A stretch of 17,840 nt of DNA from Eggerthellaceae bacterium UBA5906 (GTDB lineage: Bacteria > Actinomycetota > Coriobacteriia > Coriobacteriales > Eggerthellaceae): contig DJEE01000046.1 of assembly GCA_002431805.1 (NCBI GenBank), positions 4,107 through 21,946 on the forward strand. The letters are read 5' to 3'. This document shows positions 8,192-15,208 of this stretch, one piece after another. The notes beneath the pieces were generated by a model that worked only from the letters and a program-made list of their open reading frames with translations, searched no databases and was not told the DNA's origin. Made by a program: the position numbers and the translations under genes. How positions within the stretch are numbered: the stretch's first letter is position 1; the number at the start of each line of letters is the position of its first letter.

Positions 8192-8725
8192 TTACAGCAG
8201 CATCTCGAACGCAACGCGATTTGGGTTGCCGCCTTCGGCGTGGCGGATGCGTACAATGCCGCAGCGCGTGAAACCGCAACGCTCGATCAATTGCAACATG
8301 GGTTCGTTGTCGGGATGGGTTTCAATGCGCACGCTTTCGCAGCGGTGATCACGCGCTACCTGCGCACCCGACGCAAGCAACATGCGCCCAAGCCCGCGCC
8401 CGGCCTGCGTACTCAGCGAAGCCACACGATGTAGCACCGCATAACGGGGGTTGTCGCTAGTGGACGAGGTAAGCCACGAGCCCTCGATGCTGTCGTAAAT
8501 CGGTTCGCCAGAAAGCCCCACGACGACAGTGGCCAGAATGCGGGTATCTTCCTCAATGACGTACGAACGACAAGCAGCGATGTCGGATTGCACAACCGCC
8601 TTTGAAGGGTACGAGCCTTGCCACTGGTCGATTCCCATACGCCCAAGCACCGCTTTGCCGTCCATCAAAACGTTCCAGATTCCATCAAGGTCTTCAGCGG
8701 AGGCGCGACGAAACGTTAAACCCAT
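8192..8725 (-). CDS. GNAT family N-acetyltransferase
   Basis: This is a 177-residue single-domain GNAT protein, a cytoplasmic transferase that moves an acetyl group from acetyl-CoA to an amine; the substrate cannot be read from sequence. Motif A with the acetyl-CoA pyrophosphate loop is QAGRGLG (107-113), after the beta4 strand YAVLHRVASL. Motif B follows as SVRIETHPDNEPMLQLIERCGF (about 131-152). The final strand is at NRVAFEMLL. The ATG at 8725 is preceded by GGAG at seven bases, and the fold then begins at once. An upstream ATG at 8800 adds 25 residues without family character. The C-terminal half resembles the GNAT domain of the transporter fusion just upstream, so the two may be paralogues. 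Confidence 0.88.
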   Translation of the reverse strand: MGLTFRRASAEDLDGIWNVLMDGKAVLGRMGIDQWQGSYPSKAVVQSDIAACRSYVIEEDTRILATVVVGLSGEPIYDSIEGSWLTSSTSDNPRYAVLHRVASLSTQAGRGLGRMLLASGAQVARDHRCESVRIETHPDNEPMLQLIERCGFTRCGIVRIRHAEGGNPNRVAFEMLL

Positions 8726-8851
8726 ATCCTTGCTCCCACTCTCGCACAAGAAACTAGCAGTAGACCAACCAAGCGAATGCAGCGACACTGCCGTAGTCAA
8801 CAGCTTGCAACCGCAGCAAGCATCTGCGTTGACCGCATTGTTGAGAAACGC

Positions 8852-10408
8852 CTATCCTCGGAACACCAACTCGTAGGCAGAACGCGGCTTCTCCCTGCCA
8901 AACGTATCGCGCACCATCAGCGTGCCGCAGAACTTATACCCACGTTTTTCCAGCAGCCAACGCATAGGCTCGTTTTCCGGGTAGATGTCGGCGCGAATGC
9001 TCGCACGCCCACCTTCACGCGCGATATGGGCGGCACGATCAAGGATGAACGAGCCAACACCGCGCCTGCGCACCGGGCGGTCAACCGCTACCCAATGCAA
9101 TTCAGCATACGGCTGCGGGTTTGCATCCGTGTCCGTATGCCACGCACCTTGTATGCCGCGCGCATAGTTCTTATCGGGGGCAAACGAAACAGCATAAACG
9201 GCTATCAACTGGCCGAGCGCATTTTCCACCACATGTGTTGTTCCGTTCTTGATGCTATGCGTCAAACGGCGCGCAGAGGGGTACTTCTTGTATTTGCCCT
9301 CGTCTATTCCCAGCGCCGCATACGTTTCATGTGCTTCGTCAAGCAGCGTTTGCACGCGCTTGAAGTCATCCATCGTTGCAGGACGGCTGTTATAGTAGCC
9401 AAGCACCGACGCACGGCCGGCGAACACCGGCGGGTCTTGCACGTACGCCGGAGCCTCCACACCAGAAACTGGCGCAGGTTCCGCAGCACCCTTATCTTGA
9501 GGCTTGAACTCGGAAACCAGCACGATCATCAAAAGAATGCATACGCAACCGGCAATATCCCAAGTCGAAGCCGGCTCATGCAGCCACACAATGGCAAGCA
9601 CCATGGCAGATACCGGTTCCGCGGCGCACAGCAGGCCCGCCTTCACCGGGCCACAATCGTTAACGCCCTGCAGATAAAACATATAGGCAGCGCACGTGCC
9701 AACCAAGACGATAGCCGCAAATGCGCCTATCGCACCCAAAGAAAGCTCCATGGGCACATTCCACGGCTGAACCACTGGCGTGAGCACAACGCCGCCGAAC
9801 AACATGGCAAAACCCGTGACCAACATTGAGCCCCATTTAGCCAGCACCTTTACCGGCATAAGCGTATACAGCGCCAGTGCAACGGCAGACATCAGGCCCC
9901 AAAACAAGCCCTCTTGCGAAACGGCAAGCCTGCCGATATCTCCTTGCGTAGCAATAAGCACCAATCCAAACAAAGCAAGCAACAGCCCAAGCACCTCGCG
10001 CACCTTCGGCAGACGATGCTTCCTCAAGCACGTCCACAACATGATAAGTACCAGGCCAAGCTGCTCAAGCGTGGTACCCACACCTGCGCTTGTATAATGG
10101 ATAACGTTAAGGTAACTCATCTGGCAAAGTACAATACCGAAGATGGAAAACACGGCAATGCCAACAACAGACCGCACATCGCGGAACAAGGCAGCAAGCG
10201 CGCGCCAGTCTTTCACAACCGCAACACCCAGGAAAAACAATGCAGAAAGCAGCATGCGAACACACGTAATCCAGTCCGAAGGCGCACCAAACTGATTCAT
10301 TAGCAGTTGCGCGCACGTGCCGGAAAAACCCCAGCACACGCCGCCTATCAGCGCAAAAACCACGCCACGCGTTACATGCTGTCCTTGCAATGCCACTTGT
10401 TTTGACAC
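8852..10408 (-). CDS. EamA/DMT transporter fused to a GNAT acetyltransferase
   Basis: This is a 518-residue fusion. Residues 1 to about 300 are a drug/metabolite transporter of the EamA (RhaT/YdcZ-like) type, with about ten hydrophobic helices in two repeats. The first begins GVVFALIGGVCWGFSG and the second GLFWGLMSAVALALYT. Such carriers usually move amino acids or other small metabolites. After a polar, Pro/Ala-rich linker (about 301-334), residues 335-518 are a complete GNAT domain: ELHWVAVD strand, acetyl-CoA loop RRRGVG (447-452), and ENEPMRWLLEKRGYKFCG. With an even number of helices and a cytoplasmic N terminus, the GNAT would face acetyl-CoA in the cytoplasm. Acetylation coupled to transport is an inference. 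The start is a GTG at 10408 with AGGA six bases before it; the longer frame to 10486 runs into the uvrA terminator. The single uninterrupted frame argues against a sequencing join. Confidence 0.88.
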   Translation of the reverse strand: MSKQVALQGQHVTRGVVFALIGGVCWGFSGTCAQLLMNQFGAPSDWITCVRMLLSALFFLGVAVVKDWRALAALFRDVRSVVGIAVFSIFGIVLCQMSYLNVIHYTSAGVGTTLEQLGLVLIMLWTCLRKHRLPKVREVLGLLLALFGLVLIATQGDIGRLAVSQEGLFWGLMSAVALALYTLMPVKVLAKWGSMLVTGFAMLFGGVVLTPVVQPWNVPMELSLGAIGAFAAIVLVGTCAAYMFYLQGVNDCGPVKAGLLCAAEPVSAMVLAIVWLHEPASTWDIAGCVCILLMIVLVSEFKPQDKGAAEPAPVSGVEAPAYVQDPPVFAGRASVLGYYNSRPATMDDFKRVQTLLDEAHETYAALGIDEGKYKKYPSARRLTHSIKNGTTHVVENALGQLIAVYAVSFAPDKNYARGIQGAWHTDTDANPQPYAELHWVAVDRPVRRRGVGSFILDRAAHIAREGGRASIRADIYPENEPMRWLLEKRGYKFCGTLMVRDTFGREKPRSAYELVFRG

Positions 10409-10421
10409 CGCTCTTCCTTTC

Positions 10422-10440
10422 AAGCGCCCGACTGGCGCTT
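10422..10440 (-). promoter_or_regulatory. leader hairpin before the transporter fusion
   Basis: AAGCGCC and GGCGCTT form a perfect 7-bp stem with a 5-base loop, ending 13 bases before the GTG start and directly before the AAGGA ribosome binding site. No T run follows. It may modulate translation or mRNA stability. Confidence 0.35.
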
Positions 10441-10470
10441 TACGTAATCCGAACAAACCCTCTAACGATG

Positions 10471-10500
10471 AACAACGCCCGCGCAAAGGCGGGCGTTGTT
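10471..10500 (-). terminator. hairpin terminator after uvrA
   Basis: AACAACGCCCGC (10471-10482) pairs perfectly over 12 bases with GCGGGCGTTGTT (10489-10500), with a 6-base loop. It starts 16 bases after the uvrA stop codon. The T run is weak (GTTGTT is within the stem), so it may also work from the other direction or act partly. Confidence 0.65.
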
Positions 10501-10516
10501 TGACCGGACGGCTATT

Positions 10517-13393
10517 CTACAACATGCGTGCAAGGAATCTACCCGTGTAGCTCTCCTTCACAGTAGCTACTTCTTCGGGCGTCCCCTGCGCAACGATAGT
10601 GCCGCCGCGGTCGCCGCCTTCCGGACCCAAATCAATAATATGGTCCGCGCTTTTAATAACGTCAAGGTTGTGCTCGATAACCAAAACCGTGTTGCCGGCA
10701 TCCACAAGTCGTTGCAGCACTACCAGCAACTGCCGCACGTCTTCAAAGTGCAAGCCTGTTGTAGGCTCGTCTAAAATATAGAAGGTCTTGCCCGTTTGCC
10801 TGCGATGCAGCTCGCTGGCAAGTTTTACACGCTGAGCCTCGCCACCCGAAAGTGTAGTGGCAGGCTGCCCCAAACGGATATAGCCCAACCCCACGTCAAA
10901 CAACGTTTGCAGCTTACGTTTGATACCCGGTATATTCTCGAAAAACACCAGCGCGTCCTCAACGGTCATATCTAGCACTTCAGAGATGTTCTTACCGCGA
11001 TACGTCACCTGTAAGGTTTCGCGGTTGTATCGCTTGCCCTCGCATACTTCGCACGGCACGTAGATGTCGGGCAGAAAATGCATCTCAATCTTAATCTGTC
11101 CATCGCCTTTGCACGCCTCGCATCGTCCGCCGCTTACATTGAAGCTAAAGCGACCAGGCCCATACCCGTGCGCTTTGCTTTCTTGCGTGCTGGCGAACAG
11201 CGCCCTGATGTCGTCCCACAACCCGATATACGTAGCCGGATTGCTGCGCGGCGTGCGGCCGATGGGGCTTTGATCGATGTTGATAACCTTGTCGATTTTG
11301 TCGATGCCCGTGATTTTCCGGTAGCTGCCCGTGCGGCGATGCGCATGATTCACGCGGTTTGCGAGCGCCGGCGCCAACGTATCGGTGATAAGCGAGCTTT
11401 TACCGCTGCCCGATACGCCGGTGATAACCGTGAACGTGCCAAACGGCACAGACAGCGTAACGTTTTTCAGGTTGTTCTCGCATGCGCCCGTCAACTTCAA
11501 CGAACCCCTGCGCGGATGCCTGCGCTTTTCTGGCACCACAATTGCACGACGCCCCGACAAGTAATCTGCCGTCAAGGAACCGGGCGTTGCGGCAACCTGC
11601 TCAGGCGTTCCGCAGGCTACCACCTCTCCGCCGCGCTCGCCTGCGCCTGGGCCCATGTCTACAACATAGTCCGCCGCCCTGATAGTGTCCTCGTCATGCT
11701 CAACGACAATAACGGTATTACCCAAATCACGCAGATGTTCAAGCGTGGCAATAAGGCGTTCGTTATCGCGCTGATGCAAACCGATAGAGGGTTCGTCCAA
11801 AATATACAGCACACCCATAAGTCCGGCACCTATTTGCGTTGCCAAGCGAATGCGCTGCGCCTCACCGCCGGAAAGCGTAGCAGTGGCACGTTCAAGCGTC
11901 AGATAGTCCAGACCAACATCGACCAAAAACTTCAGACGCGCAACAATTTCTTTCACGATGGGATTCGCGATGGCACCTTGTTGCCCCGTGAAACTAAGGC
12001 CCTTAAAGAACTCGTAGGAGTCAAGGGCACTCATCTCGCAAACCTCGTGGATAGACTTACCACCTACAGTTACCGCCAAGATTTCAGGCTTCAAGCGTTT
12101 ACCGCCGCAGGTAGGACAAGGCACCACGGCAAAGTAGCTCTGCAGCTTCTCGCGCTGCGAATCGCTTTGAGCTTCCTGGTACTTGCGCATGACCGCCGCC
12201 AGCGCGCCTTCCCACTCAAGGAACCAGTACGTGTTGCGTCCATCCACTGTAGTGTAATCAACACGAACTTTCTCTTCGCCAAGGCCATGCAAAAGCGCAT
12301 TCTGCACGTTCTTCGGCATATCCTCCCAGGGCGTATTCTCGTCGCAGCCCATATGCAGTGCAACAGCCCTCAACACCTGGGGGTAGTAATTCCCGCTTTT
12401 GAACGGAGCAATGGCACCTTCGGCCAAGGTAAGAGACGGGTCGGGAACCACTAAGCTGGCATCAACCTCTTCCCTGCTACCAAGACCGGAGCAATCGGGG
12501 CATGCACCATACGGGGCGTTGAAGCTGAAATCTCGAGGTTGAAGCTCATCCATGGAGTGCCCGTGCTCAGGGCAGGCCAAAGCAAGCGAGAACAAATGCT
12601 CACCCGCGCCAAGACCGCCCTTTGCACCGCTTGAGGTACCGCCCGCTTCGCCTTGAGGTTTACCATCCGGGCCCAAAACCTGCACGAGCACACGTCCTTC
12701 GGCGAGCTTGGTAGCAAGCTCCACGGCCTCGGCAATACGGCTTGTTGCACTCTCCTTCAATTGCACGCGATCAACAACAACCTCAATGAAGTGCTTGATT
12801 TTCTTGTTAAGCGTACGCGGTTCACCGTCAAGACGGACGATTTCCCCGTCGATGCGCACACGGCTGAAGCCTTCGTGAGACAAGTCTTCAAACAGTTTAG
12901 TGAACTCGCCTTTACGACCGGCAACGACAGGCGCCATGATGATGGCTTTTGCGCCGGGATCAAGTGCAAGAATATCGTCGGTAACCTGATCGGTAGTTTG
13001 TTTTTTGATTACACGACCGCATTCCGGGCAATGAGGAACGCCAACACGCGCATACAGCAAACGCAGGTAATCGTAAATCTCCGTTGTGGTACCCACCGTA
13101 GAACGCGGGTTGCGCGACGTTGTTTTCTGATCGATAGACACCGCAGGCGAGAGGCCATCGATGCTATCAAGATCAGGCTTGTTCATTTGGCCTAAGAACA
13201 TACGAGCATAGCTAGAAAGGCTTTCAACGTATCGGCGCTGACCTTCGGCATACATAGTGTCAAACGCTAAGCTTGACTTTCCGCTACCCGAAAGGCCGGT
13301 GATGACCACCAACTTATCGCGCGGAATCTCAAGGTCGACATTCTTCAAGTTATGTTCGCGAGCGCCTTTGATAACAATAGAGTTCTGGCCCAT
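10517..13393 (-). CDS. uvrA: UvrA, excinuclease ABC subunit A
   Basis: This is the 958-residue damage-recognition ATPase of nucleotide excision repair; it loads UvrB at lesions (E. coli UvrA has 940 residues). Two ABC cassettes are visible. The first Walker A is GLSGSGKS (33-40), with its signature [12 protein letters not shown] later. The second has GVSGSGKSS and [12 protein letters not shown]. Walker B/D-loop strings [13 protein letters not shown] and [13 protein letters not shown] are intact. Zinc-binding cysteines are seen at CPECG, at CPDCSGLG, and in the C-terminal module CEACKGDGQ...CEVCEGK. A Gly-rich stretch ([16 protein letters not shown]) enlarges the insertion domain slightly. I chose the ATG at 13393, since homologues begin with [15 protein letters not shown] frame open to 13486 would start inside the tRNA terminator. 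A LexA-type box lies 48 bases upstream. Confidence 0.97.
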   Translation of the reverse strand: MGQNSIVIKGAREHNLKNVDLEIPRDKLVVITGLSGSGKSSLAFDTMYAEGQRRYVESLSSYARMFLGQMNKPDLDSIDGLSPAVSIDQKTTSRNPRSTVGTTTEIYDYLRLLYARVGVPHCPECGRVIKKQTTDQVTDDILALDPGAKAIIMAPVVAGRKGEFTKLFEDLSHEGFSRVRIDGEIVRLDGEPRTLNKKIKHFIEVVVDRVQLKESATSRIAEAVELATKLAEGRVLVQVLGPDGKPQGEAGGTSSGAKGGLGAGEHLFSLALACPEHGHSMDELQPRDFSFNAPYGACPDCSGLGSREEVDASLVVPDPSLTLAEGAIAPFKSGNYYPQVLRAVALHMGCDENTPWEDMPKNVQNALLHGLGEEKVRVDYTTVDGRNTYWFLEWEGALAAVMRKYQEAQSDSQREKLQSYFAVVPCPTCGGKRLKPEILAVTVGGKSIHEVCEMSALDSYEFFKGLSFTGQQGAIANPIVKEIVARLKFLVDVGLDYLTLERATATLSGGEAQRIRLATQIGAGLMGVLYILDEPSIGLHQRDNERLIATLEHLRDLGNTVIVVEHDEDTIRAADYVVDMGPGAGERGGEVVACGTPEQVAATPGSLTADYLSGRRAIVVPEKRRHPRRGSLKLTGACENNLKNVTLSVPFGTFTVITGVSGSGKSSLITDTLAPALANRVNHAHRRTGSYRKITGIDKIDKVINIDQSPIGRTPRSNPATYIGLWDDIRALFASTQESKAHGYGPGRFSFNVSGGRCEACKGDGQIKIEMHFLPDIYVPCEVCEGKRYNRETLQVTYRGKNISEVLDMTVEDALVFFENIPGIKRKLQTLFDVGLGYIRLGQPATTLSGGEAQRVKLASELHRRQTGKTFYILDEPTTGLHFEDVRQLLVVLQRLVDAGNTVLVIEHNLDVIKSADHIIDLGPEGGDRGGTIVAQGTPEEVATVKESYTGRFLARML

Positions 13394-13429
13394 GTTTACC
13401 CAGCCTTCATTCTCGTGCAATTTTTTACC

Positions 13430-13454
13430 ATCGTAACACACGAACAGGTGTTTG
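13430..13454 (-). promoter_or_regulatory. LexA (SOS) box in the uvrA promoter
   Basis: CGAACAGGTGTTTG at 13441-13454 fits all 14 positions of the Gram-positive/actinobacterial LexA consensus CGAAC-R-N-R-Y-GTTY-G/C. A -10-like TACGAT (13430-13435, minus strand) lies five bases downstream, so LexA would cover the promoter spacer. uvrA is a classical SOS gene in this phylum. The -35 is poor. Confidence 0.8.
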
Positions 13455-13468
13455 CATTCTAGAATATT

Positions 13469-13500
13469 AAAAAAGCGACTAAGCATAAAACTTAGTCGCT
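13469..13500 (-). terminator. terminator after tRNA-Gly (13510-13585)
   Basis: AGCGACTAAG and CTTAGTCGCT form a 10-bp stem with a 7-base loop. On the minus strand a run of six T follows. It begins nine bases after the tRNA-Gly CCA end. Confidence 0.92.
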
Positions 13501-13509
13501 ACATTTACA

Positions 13510-13585
13510 TGGAGCGGACAACGGGATTCGAACCCGCGACCCTCACCTTGGCAAGGTGATGCTCTACCAGCTGAGCCATGTCCGC
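13510..13585 (-). tRNA. tRNA-Gly(GCC), copy nearest uvrA
   Basis: The 76-base cloverleaf has an encoded CCA. The acceptor is GCGGAC with GUCCGC, the discriminator is U, the anticodon stem is CACCT/AGGTG around loop TGCCA with anticodon GCC, and the T-loop is TTCGAAT. It is identical in sequence to the copies at 13928-14003 and 14157-14232. It has its own promoter and terminator. Confidence 0.97.
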
Positions 13586-13598
13586 ATTGCGAAAATGT

Positions 13599-13627
13599 AT
13601 GATACCGAAACGATATAGCGAATGCAA
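13599..13627 (-). promoter_or_regulatory. promoter of tRNA-Gly (13510-13585)
   Basis: The minus strand shows TTGCAT (-35, 13622-13627), a 17-base spacer and TATCAT (-10, 13599-13604). The tRNA 5' end is 14 bases downstream of the -10, consistent with a start just before the mature end. The rest of 13586-13697 shows nothing else. Confidence 0.75.
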
Positions 13628-13697
13628 GCATTAATTTGCAAAAATTCTTGCAACTACAAGCAGAAGGACAGCTTGCCAGCTAGATTATCCCGACAAT

Positions 13698-13726
13698 AAA
13701 AACGACCGAGCTGTTAACCCGGTCGT
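13698..13726 (-). terminator. terminator, duplicate copy 1
   Basis: ACGACCG and CGGTCGT form a 7-bp stem around an 11-base loop that includes GTTAAC. A run of five T follows on the minus strand. It is identical to the terminator at 13887-13917 and follows a tRNA-Gly 3' fragment rather than a full tRNA. Confidence 0.8.
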
Positions 13727-13736
13727 CTACTTTCAA

Positions 13737-13756
13737 TGGAGCGGACAACGGGATTC
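13737..13756 (-). pseudogene. 3' fragment of tRNA-Gly(GCC)
   Basis: Twenty bases match the CCA, discriminator, 3' acceptor strand, 3' T-stem strand and half of the T-loop of the neighbouring tRNA-Gly genes. The break lies between TTC and GAA of the T-loop. The 5' four fifths of the gene are replaced by the 132-base segment, so no functional tRNA can be made. Confidence 0.9.
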
Positions 13757-13888
13757 ATGCGTTCGCTTCGCGAACGCCTACCCCTCCTTCGCAAGCTCAG
13801 TCGGGCGAATTCCTAAAAACGTGCCACTGGCACGTTTTCTTAACGGAATTCCACCTCATCGGTTCGAATCCCCCAAAGTCGCAAACAA
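13757..13888. mobile_element. 132-base hairpin-rich segment inserted at tRNA-Gly T-loop
   Basis: The segment has no coding capacity. It contains GCGTTCGC/GCGAACGC (13759-13777, loop TTC) and a nested hairpin: GAATTCC/GGAATTC (13807-13851) around AAAACGTGCC/GGCACGTTTT (13816-13838), which has terminator form. Near its right end (13860-13874) is a plus-strand GGTTCGAATCCCCC, which resembles a tRNA T-arm but without a full 5-bp stem. It could be a REP/MITE-like element or the shrunken remains of an integrated element. Its mobility is inference from the flanking repeat. Confidence 0.5.
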
Positions 13889-13917
13889 AAAAACGACCGA
13901 GCTGTTAACCCGGTCGT
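13887..13917 (-). terminator. terminator after tRNA-Gly (13928-14003), copy 2
   Basis: This is the same ACGACCG/CGGTCGT hairpin as copy 1, here followed by seven T on the minus strand. It starts 11 bases after the CCA end and closes the tRNA operon. Confidence 0.92.
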
Positions 13918-13927
13918 CTACTTTCAA

Positions 13928-14003
13928 TGGAGCGGACAACGGGATTCGAACCCGCGACCCTCACCTTGGCAAGGTGATGCTCTACCAGCTGAGCCATGTC
14001 CGC
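13928..14003 (-). tRNA. tRNA-Gly(GCC), middle copy
   Basis: This 76-base tRNA with encoded CCA and anticodon GCC is identical to the other two intact copies. It lies 18 bases after tRNA-Cys and has no promoter of its own, so it is co-transcribed. It is the intact partner of the duplicated 3' fragment at 13737-13756. Confidence 0.97.
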
Positions 14004-14021
14004 ATATGAAGCTTTCAAATT

Positions 14022-14095
14022 TGGAGGCGACGCCCGGATTCGAACCGGGGGTGAAGGCTTTGCAGGCCTCTGCCTTACCACTTGGCCACGTCGCC
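14022..14095 (-). tRNA. tRNA-Cys(GCA)
   Basis: The 74-base tRNA has an encoded CCA. The acceptor is GGCGAC with GUCGCC, the discriminator is U as usual for tRNA-Cys, the anticodon loop is CTGCAAA with anticodon GCA, and the T-arm is CCGG-TTCGAAT-CCGG. Confidence 0.96.
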
Positions 14096-14103
14096 ATCCT
14101 GGC

Positions 14104-14154
14104 GTCTTTGTCTTATAAAGAGCTGGCCAATTACTTGACCAGCTCATCAAAGAC
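14104..14154 (-). terminator. hairpin between tRNA-Gly and tRNA-Cys
   Basis: GAGCTGG (14120-14126) pairs with CCAGCTC (14139-14145); an inner CAA/TTG and an outer GTCTTTG/CAAAGAC (14104-14110 and 14148-14154) extend it. On the minus strand CTTTATAA follows the inner stem. It may be a weak terminator that lets some reads through to tRNA-Cys, or a processing stem, as tRNA-Cys has no clear promoter. Confidence 0.5.
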
Positions 14155-14156
14155 AA

Positions 14157-14232
14157 TGGAGCGGACAACGGGATTCGAACCCGCGACCCTCACCTTGGCA
14201 AGGTGATGCTCTACCAGCTGAGCCATGTCCGC
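14157..14232 (-). tRNA. tRNA-Gly(GCC), copy next to tRNA-Val
   Basis: This is the third identical 76-base tRNA-Gly with anticodon GCC and encoded CCA. It follows tRNA-Val by eight bases and so is part of the same precursor. Confidence 0.97.
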
Positions 14233-14240
14233 ATCACTCA

Positions 14241-14315
14241 TGGTGGGCGTTACAAGATTTGAACTTGTGACCTCTTCCGTGTCAGGGAAGCGCTCTCCCC
14301 CTGAGCTAAACGCCC
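14241..14315 (-). tRNA. tRNA-Val(GAC)
   Basis: The 75-base tRNA has an encoded CCA. The 7-bp acceptor is GGGCGTT with AACGCCC, the discriminator is A, the anticodon stem is CTTCC/GGAAG with loop CTGACAC and anticodon GAC, and the T-loop is TTCAAAT. It is the first gene of the Val-Gly-Cys-Gly cluster. Confidence 0.96.
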
Positions 14316-14362
14316 ACTTGAAGTGATTTGCTTCAGCGCTTTCGGCGCGTCGGCAAGGAGAT

Positions 14363-14390
14363 ATAATACCTGAACCAGATTATTTGGCAA
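14363..14390 (-). promoter_or_regulatory. promoter of the tRNA Val-Gly-Cys-Gly cluster
   Basis: On the minus strand TTGCCA (-35, 14385-14390), a 16-base spacer and TATTAT (-10, 14363-14368) lie 47 bases upstream of tRNA-Val. Confidence 0.7.
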
Positions 14391-14643
14391 CCCCCAATTT
14401 TGAAAAAGTTCGAACTTTTTGGGTGCCGCGCGGCGGATTCATATCGTTTGACCAGTTCGATGCTTGCTTTGAAGCTTCAAACGTTCAGCATAGGACGCTC
14501 CACAAGTTACACCAGCTACCGATTCTGCAAAACTGCTTCAATCATAAGCACTTCCCTTGCGCTTACAAACAGAAAAGCCGCAGCATGAGTGCACATCGCA
14601 CGGTCAAATCGCACGCAACATCACATACGACTCTCGGTGAAAC
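14391..14643. other. gene-free spacer with palindromes
   Basis: No gene is supported. A perfect 18-base palindrome, AAAAAGTTCGAACTTTTT, at 14403-14420 lies 12 bases upstream of the tRNA promoter -35, followed by GCCGCGCGGC (14425-14434) and TTTGAAGCTTCAAA (14468-14481). The A/T-rich palindrome could be a regulator site or an UP-type element. Open frames here overlap and lack ribosome binding sites. Confidence 0.45.
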
Positions 14644-14669
14644 AAAAAAGCGACTCCGAAGAGTCGCTT
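14644..14669 (-). terminator. terminator after tRNA-Leu
   Basis: AAGCGACTC and GAGTCGCTT pair over nine bases around a CGAA/TTCG tetraloop. A run of six T on the minus strand overlaps the stem base. It is a textbook intrinsic terminator nine bases after the CCA end. Confidence 0.95.
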
Positions 14670-14677
14670 AAAAATTC

Positions 14678-14766
14678 TGGTGTCGGAGGCGGGATTTGAA
14701 CCCGCACACCCGAGTTGTGGGCACAAGCACCTCAAGCTTGCGTGTCTGCCGTTCCACCACTCCGAC
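14678..14766 (-). tRNA. tRNA-Leu(GAG)
   Basis: The 89-base class II tRNA has a long variable arm (TGCCCACAACTCGGGTG region) and an encoded CCA. The acceptor is GTCGGAG with CTCCGAC, the discriminator is A, and the anticodon stem is CAAGC/GCTTG with loop TTGAGGT and anticodon GAG. It is transcribed alone from its own promoter. Confidence 0.95.
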
Positions 14767-14795
14767 AAAGTGTTGCGTCAAAAGCAACGACGATT

Positions 14796-14824
14796 AATAT
14801 ACCGGAACCCTTTAGGTTTGCCAA
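14796..14824 (-). promoter_or_regulatory. promoter of tRNA-Leu
   Basis: On the minus strand TTGGCA (-35, 14819-14824), a 17-base spacer and TATATT (-10, 14796-14801) lie 29 bases upstream of the tRNA. Confidence 0.75.
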
Positions 14825-14843
14825 GCCCTAATTTCAAAAAATT

Positions 14844-15101
14844 TTAGCGCGTGGCGATAGAACCGGACGGGTAAACGATCATGAGCGCAATAAGCGACAG
14901 CAAAAACACCACGGCAAAGATGATGGTGATGCGATCAAGGTTCTTCTCAACAATGCTCGTGCCCGTTTGCGAGGAATACACGGAACTAGCAATCATATCC
15001 GAAATGCCCGTGCCCTTGCCGGAATGCAGCAAAATGAAGATGATTAGACCCAAGCCGGAAATAACCAGCAAGGCAATGAGGATGATCAAAAGAGGACTCA
15101 C
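14844..15101 (-). CDS. secG: SecG, protein translocase subunit
   Basis: This is an 85-residue membrane protein, the small accessory subunit of the SecYEG channel. Two hydrophobic helices lie at about 3-25 and 57-77. Between them are the family's GKGTGISDMI segment and VEKNLDRITIIFA just before the second helix. The start is a GTG at 15101 with a weak AAAGTGG before it. It follows gpmI by 107 bases and has its own promoter, an arrangement of secG with glycolytic genes that is common in Gram-positive bacteria. Confidence 0.95.
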   Translation of the reverse strand: MSPLLIILIALLVISGLGLIIFILLHSGKGTGISDMIASSVYSSQTGTSIVEKNLDRITIIFAVVFLLSLIALMIVYPSGSIATR

Positions 15102-15142
15102 GTGTTGCCACTTTCACTCGAAACTACGTATGCAAGTCTTGA

Positions 15143-15171
15143 ATTATACTGAAGCGCGCCTGCAGGGGCAA
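15143..15171 (-). promoter_or_regulatory. promoter of secG
   Basis: On the minus strand TTGCCC (-35, 15166-15171), an exact 17-base spacer and a consensus TATAAT (-10, 15143-15148) lie 41 bases upstream of the GTG. It is the best promoter in the window. Confidence 0.82.
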
Positions 15172-15208
15172 GCACCCTCGCAAGCGCGCACGAATGGAAC
15201 ATATGAGC

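Larger units (their letters stand above)
13698..13947. repeat. 59-base direct repeat flanking a 132-base segment
   Basis: The sequence 13698-13756 recurs exactly at 13889-13947 (offset 191). Each copy holds a terminator plus the 3' end of tRNA-Gly from the middle of the T-loop to CCA. In the second copy the tRNA is complete; in the first it stops at the repeat edge. This is the pattern of att-site duplication after integration into a tRNA 3' end, or of a tandem duplication later interrupted. Confidence 0.85.

Noticed and set aside
11078..12454. Plus-strand open frame of 458 codons
   Set aside because: It is antisense to uvrA, and its translation is Arg/His-rich without motifs.
13757..13888. 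A tRNA gene on the plus strand (GGTTCGAATCC motif)
   Set aside because: Only the T-loop core is present. The T-stem does not pair over five bases and no acceptor, D-arm or anticodon arm can be drawn.
13698..13917. CRISPR array
   Set aside because: There are only two copies of a repeat, which is a tRNA end plus terminator. No spacers of regular length and no cas genes are present.
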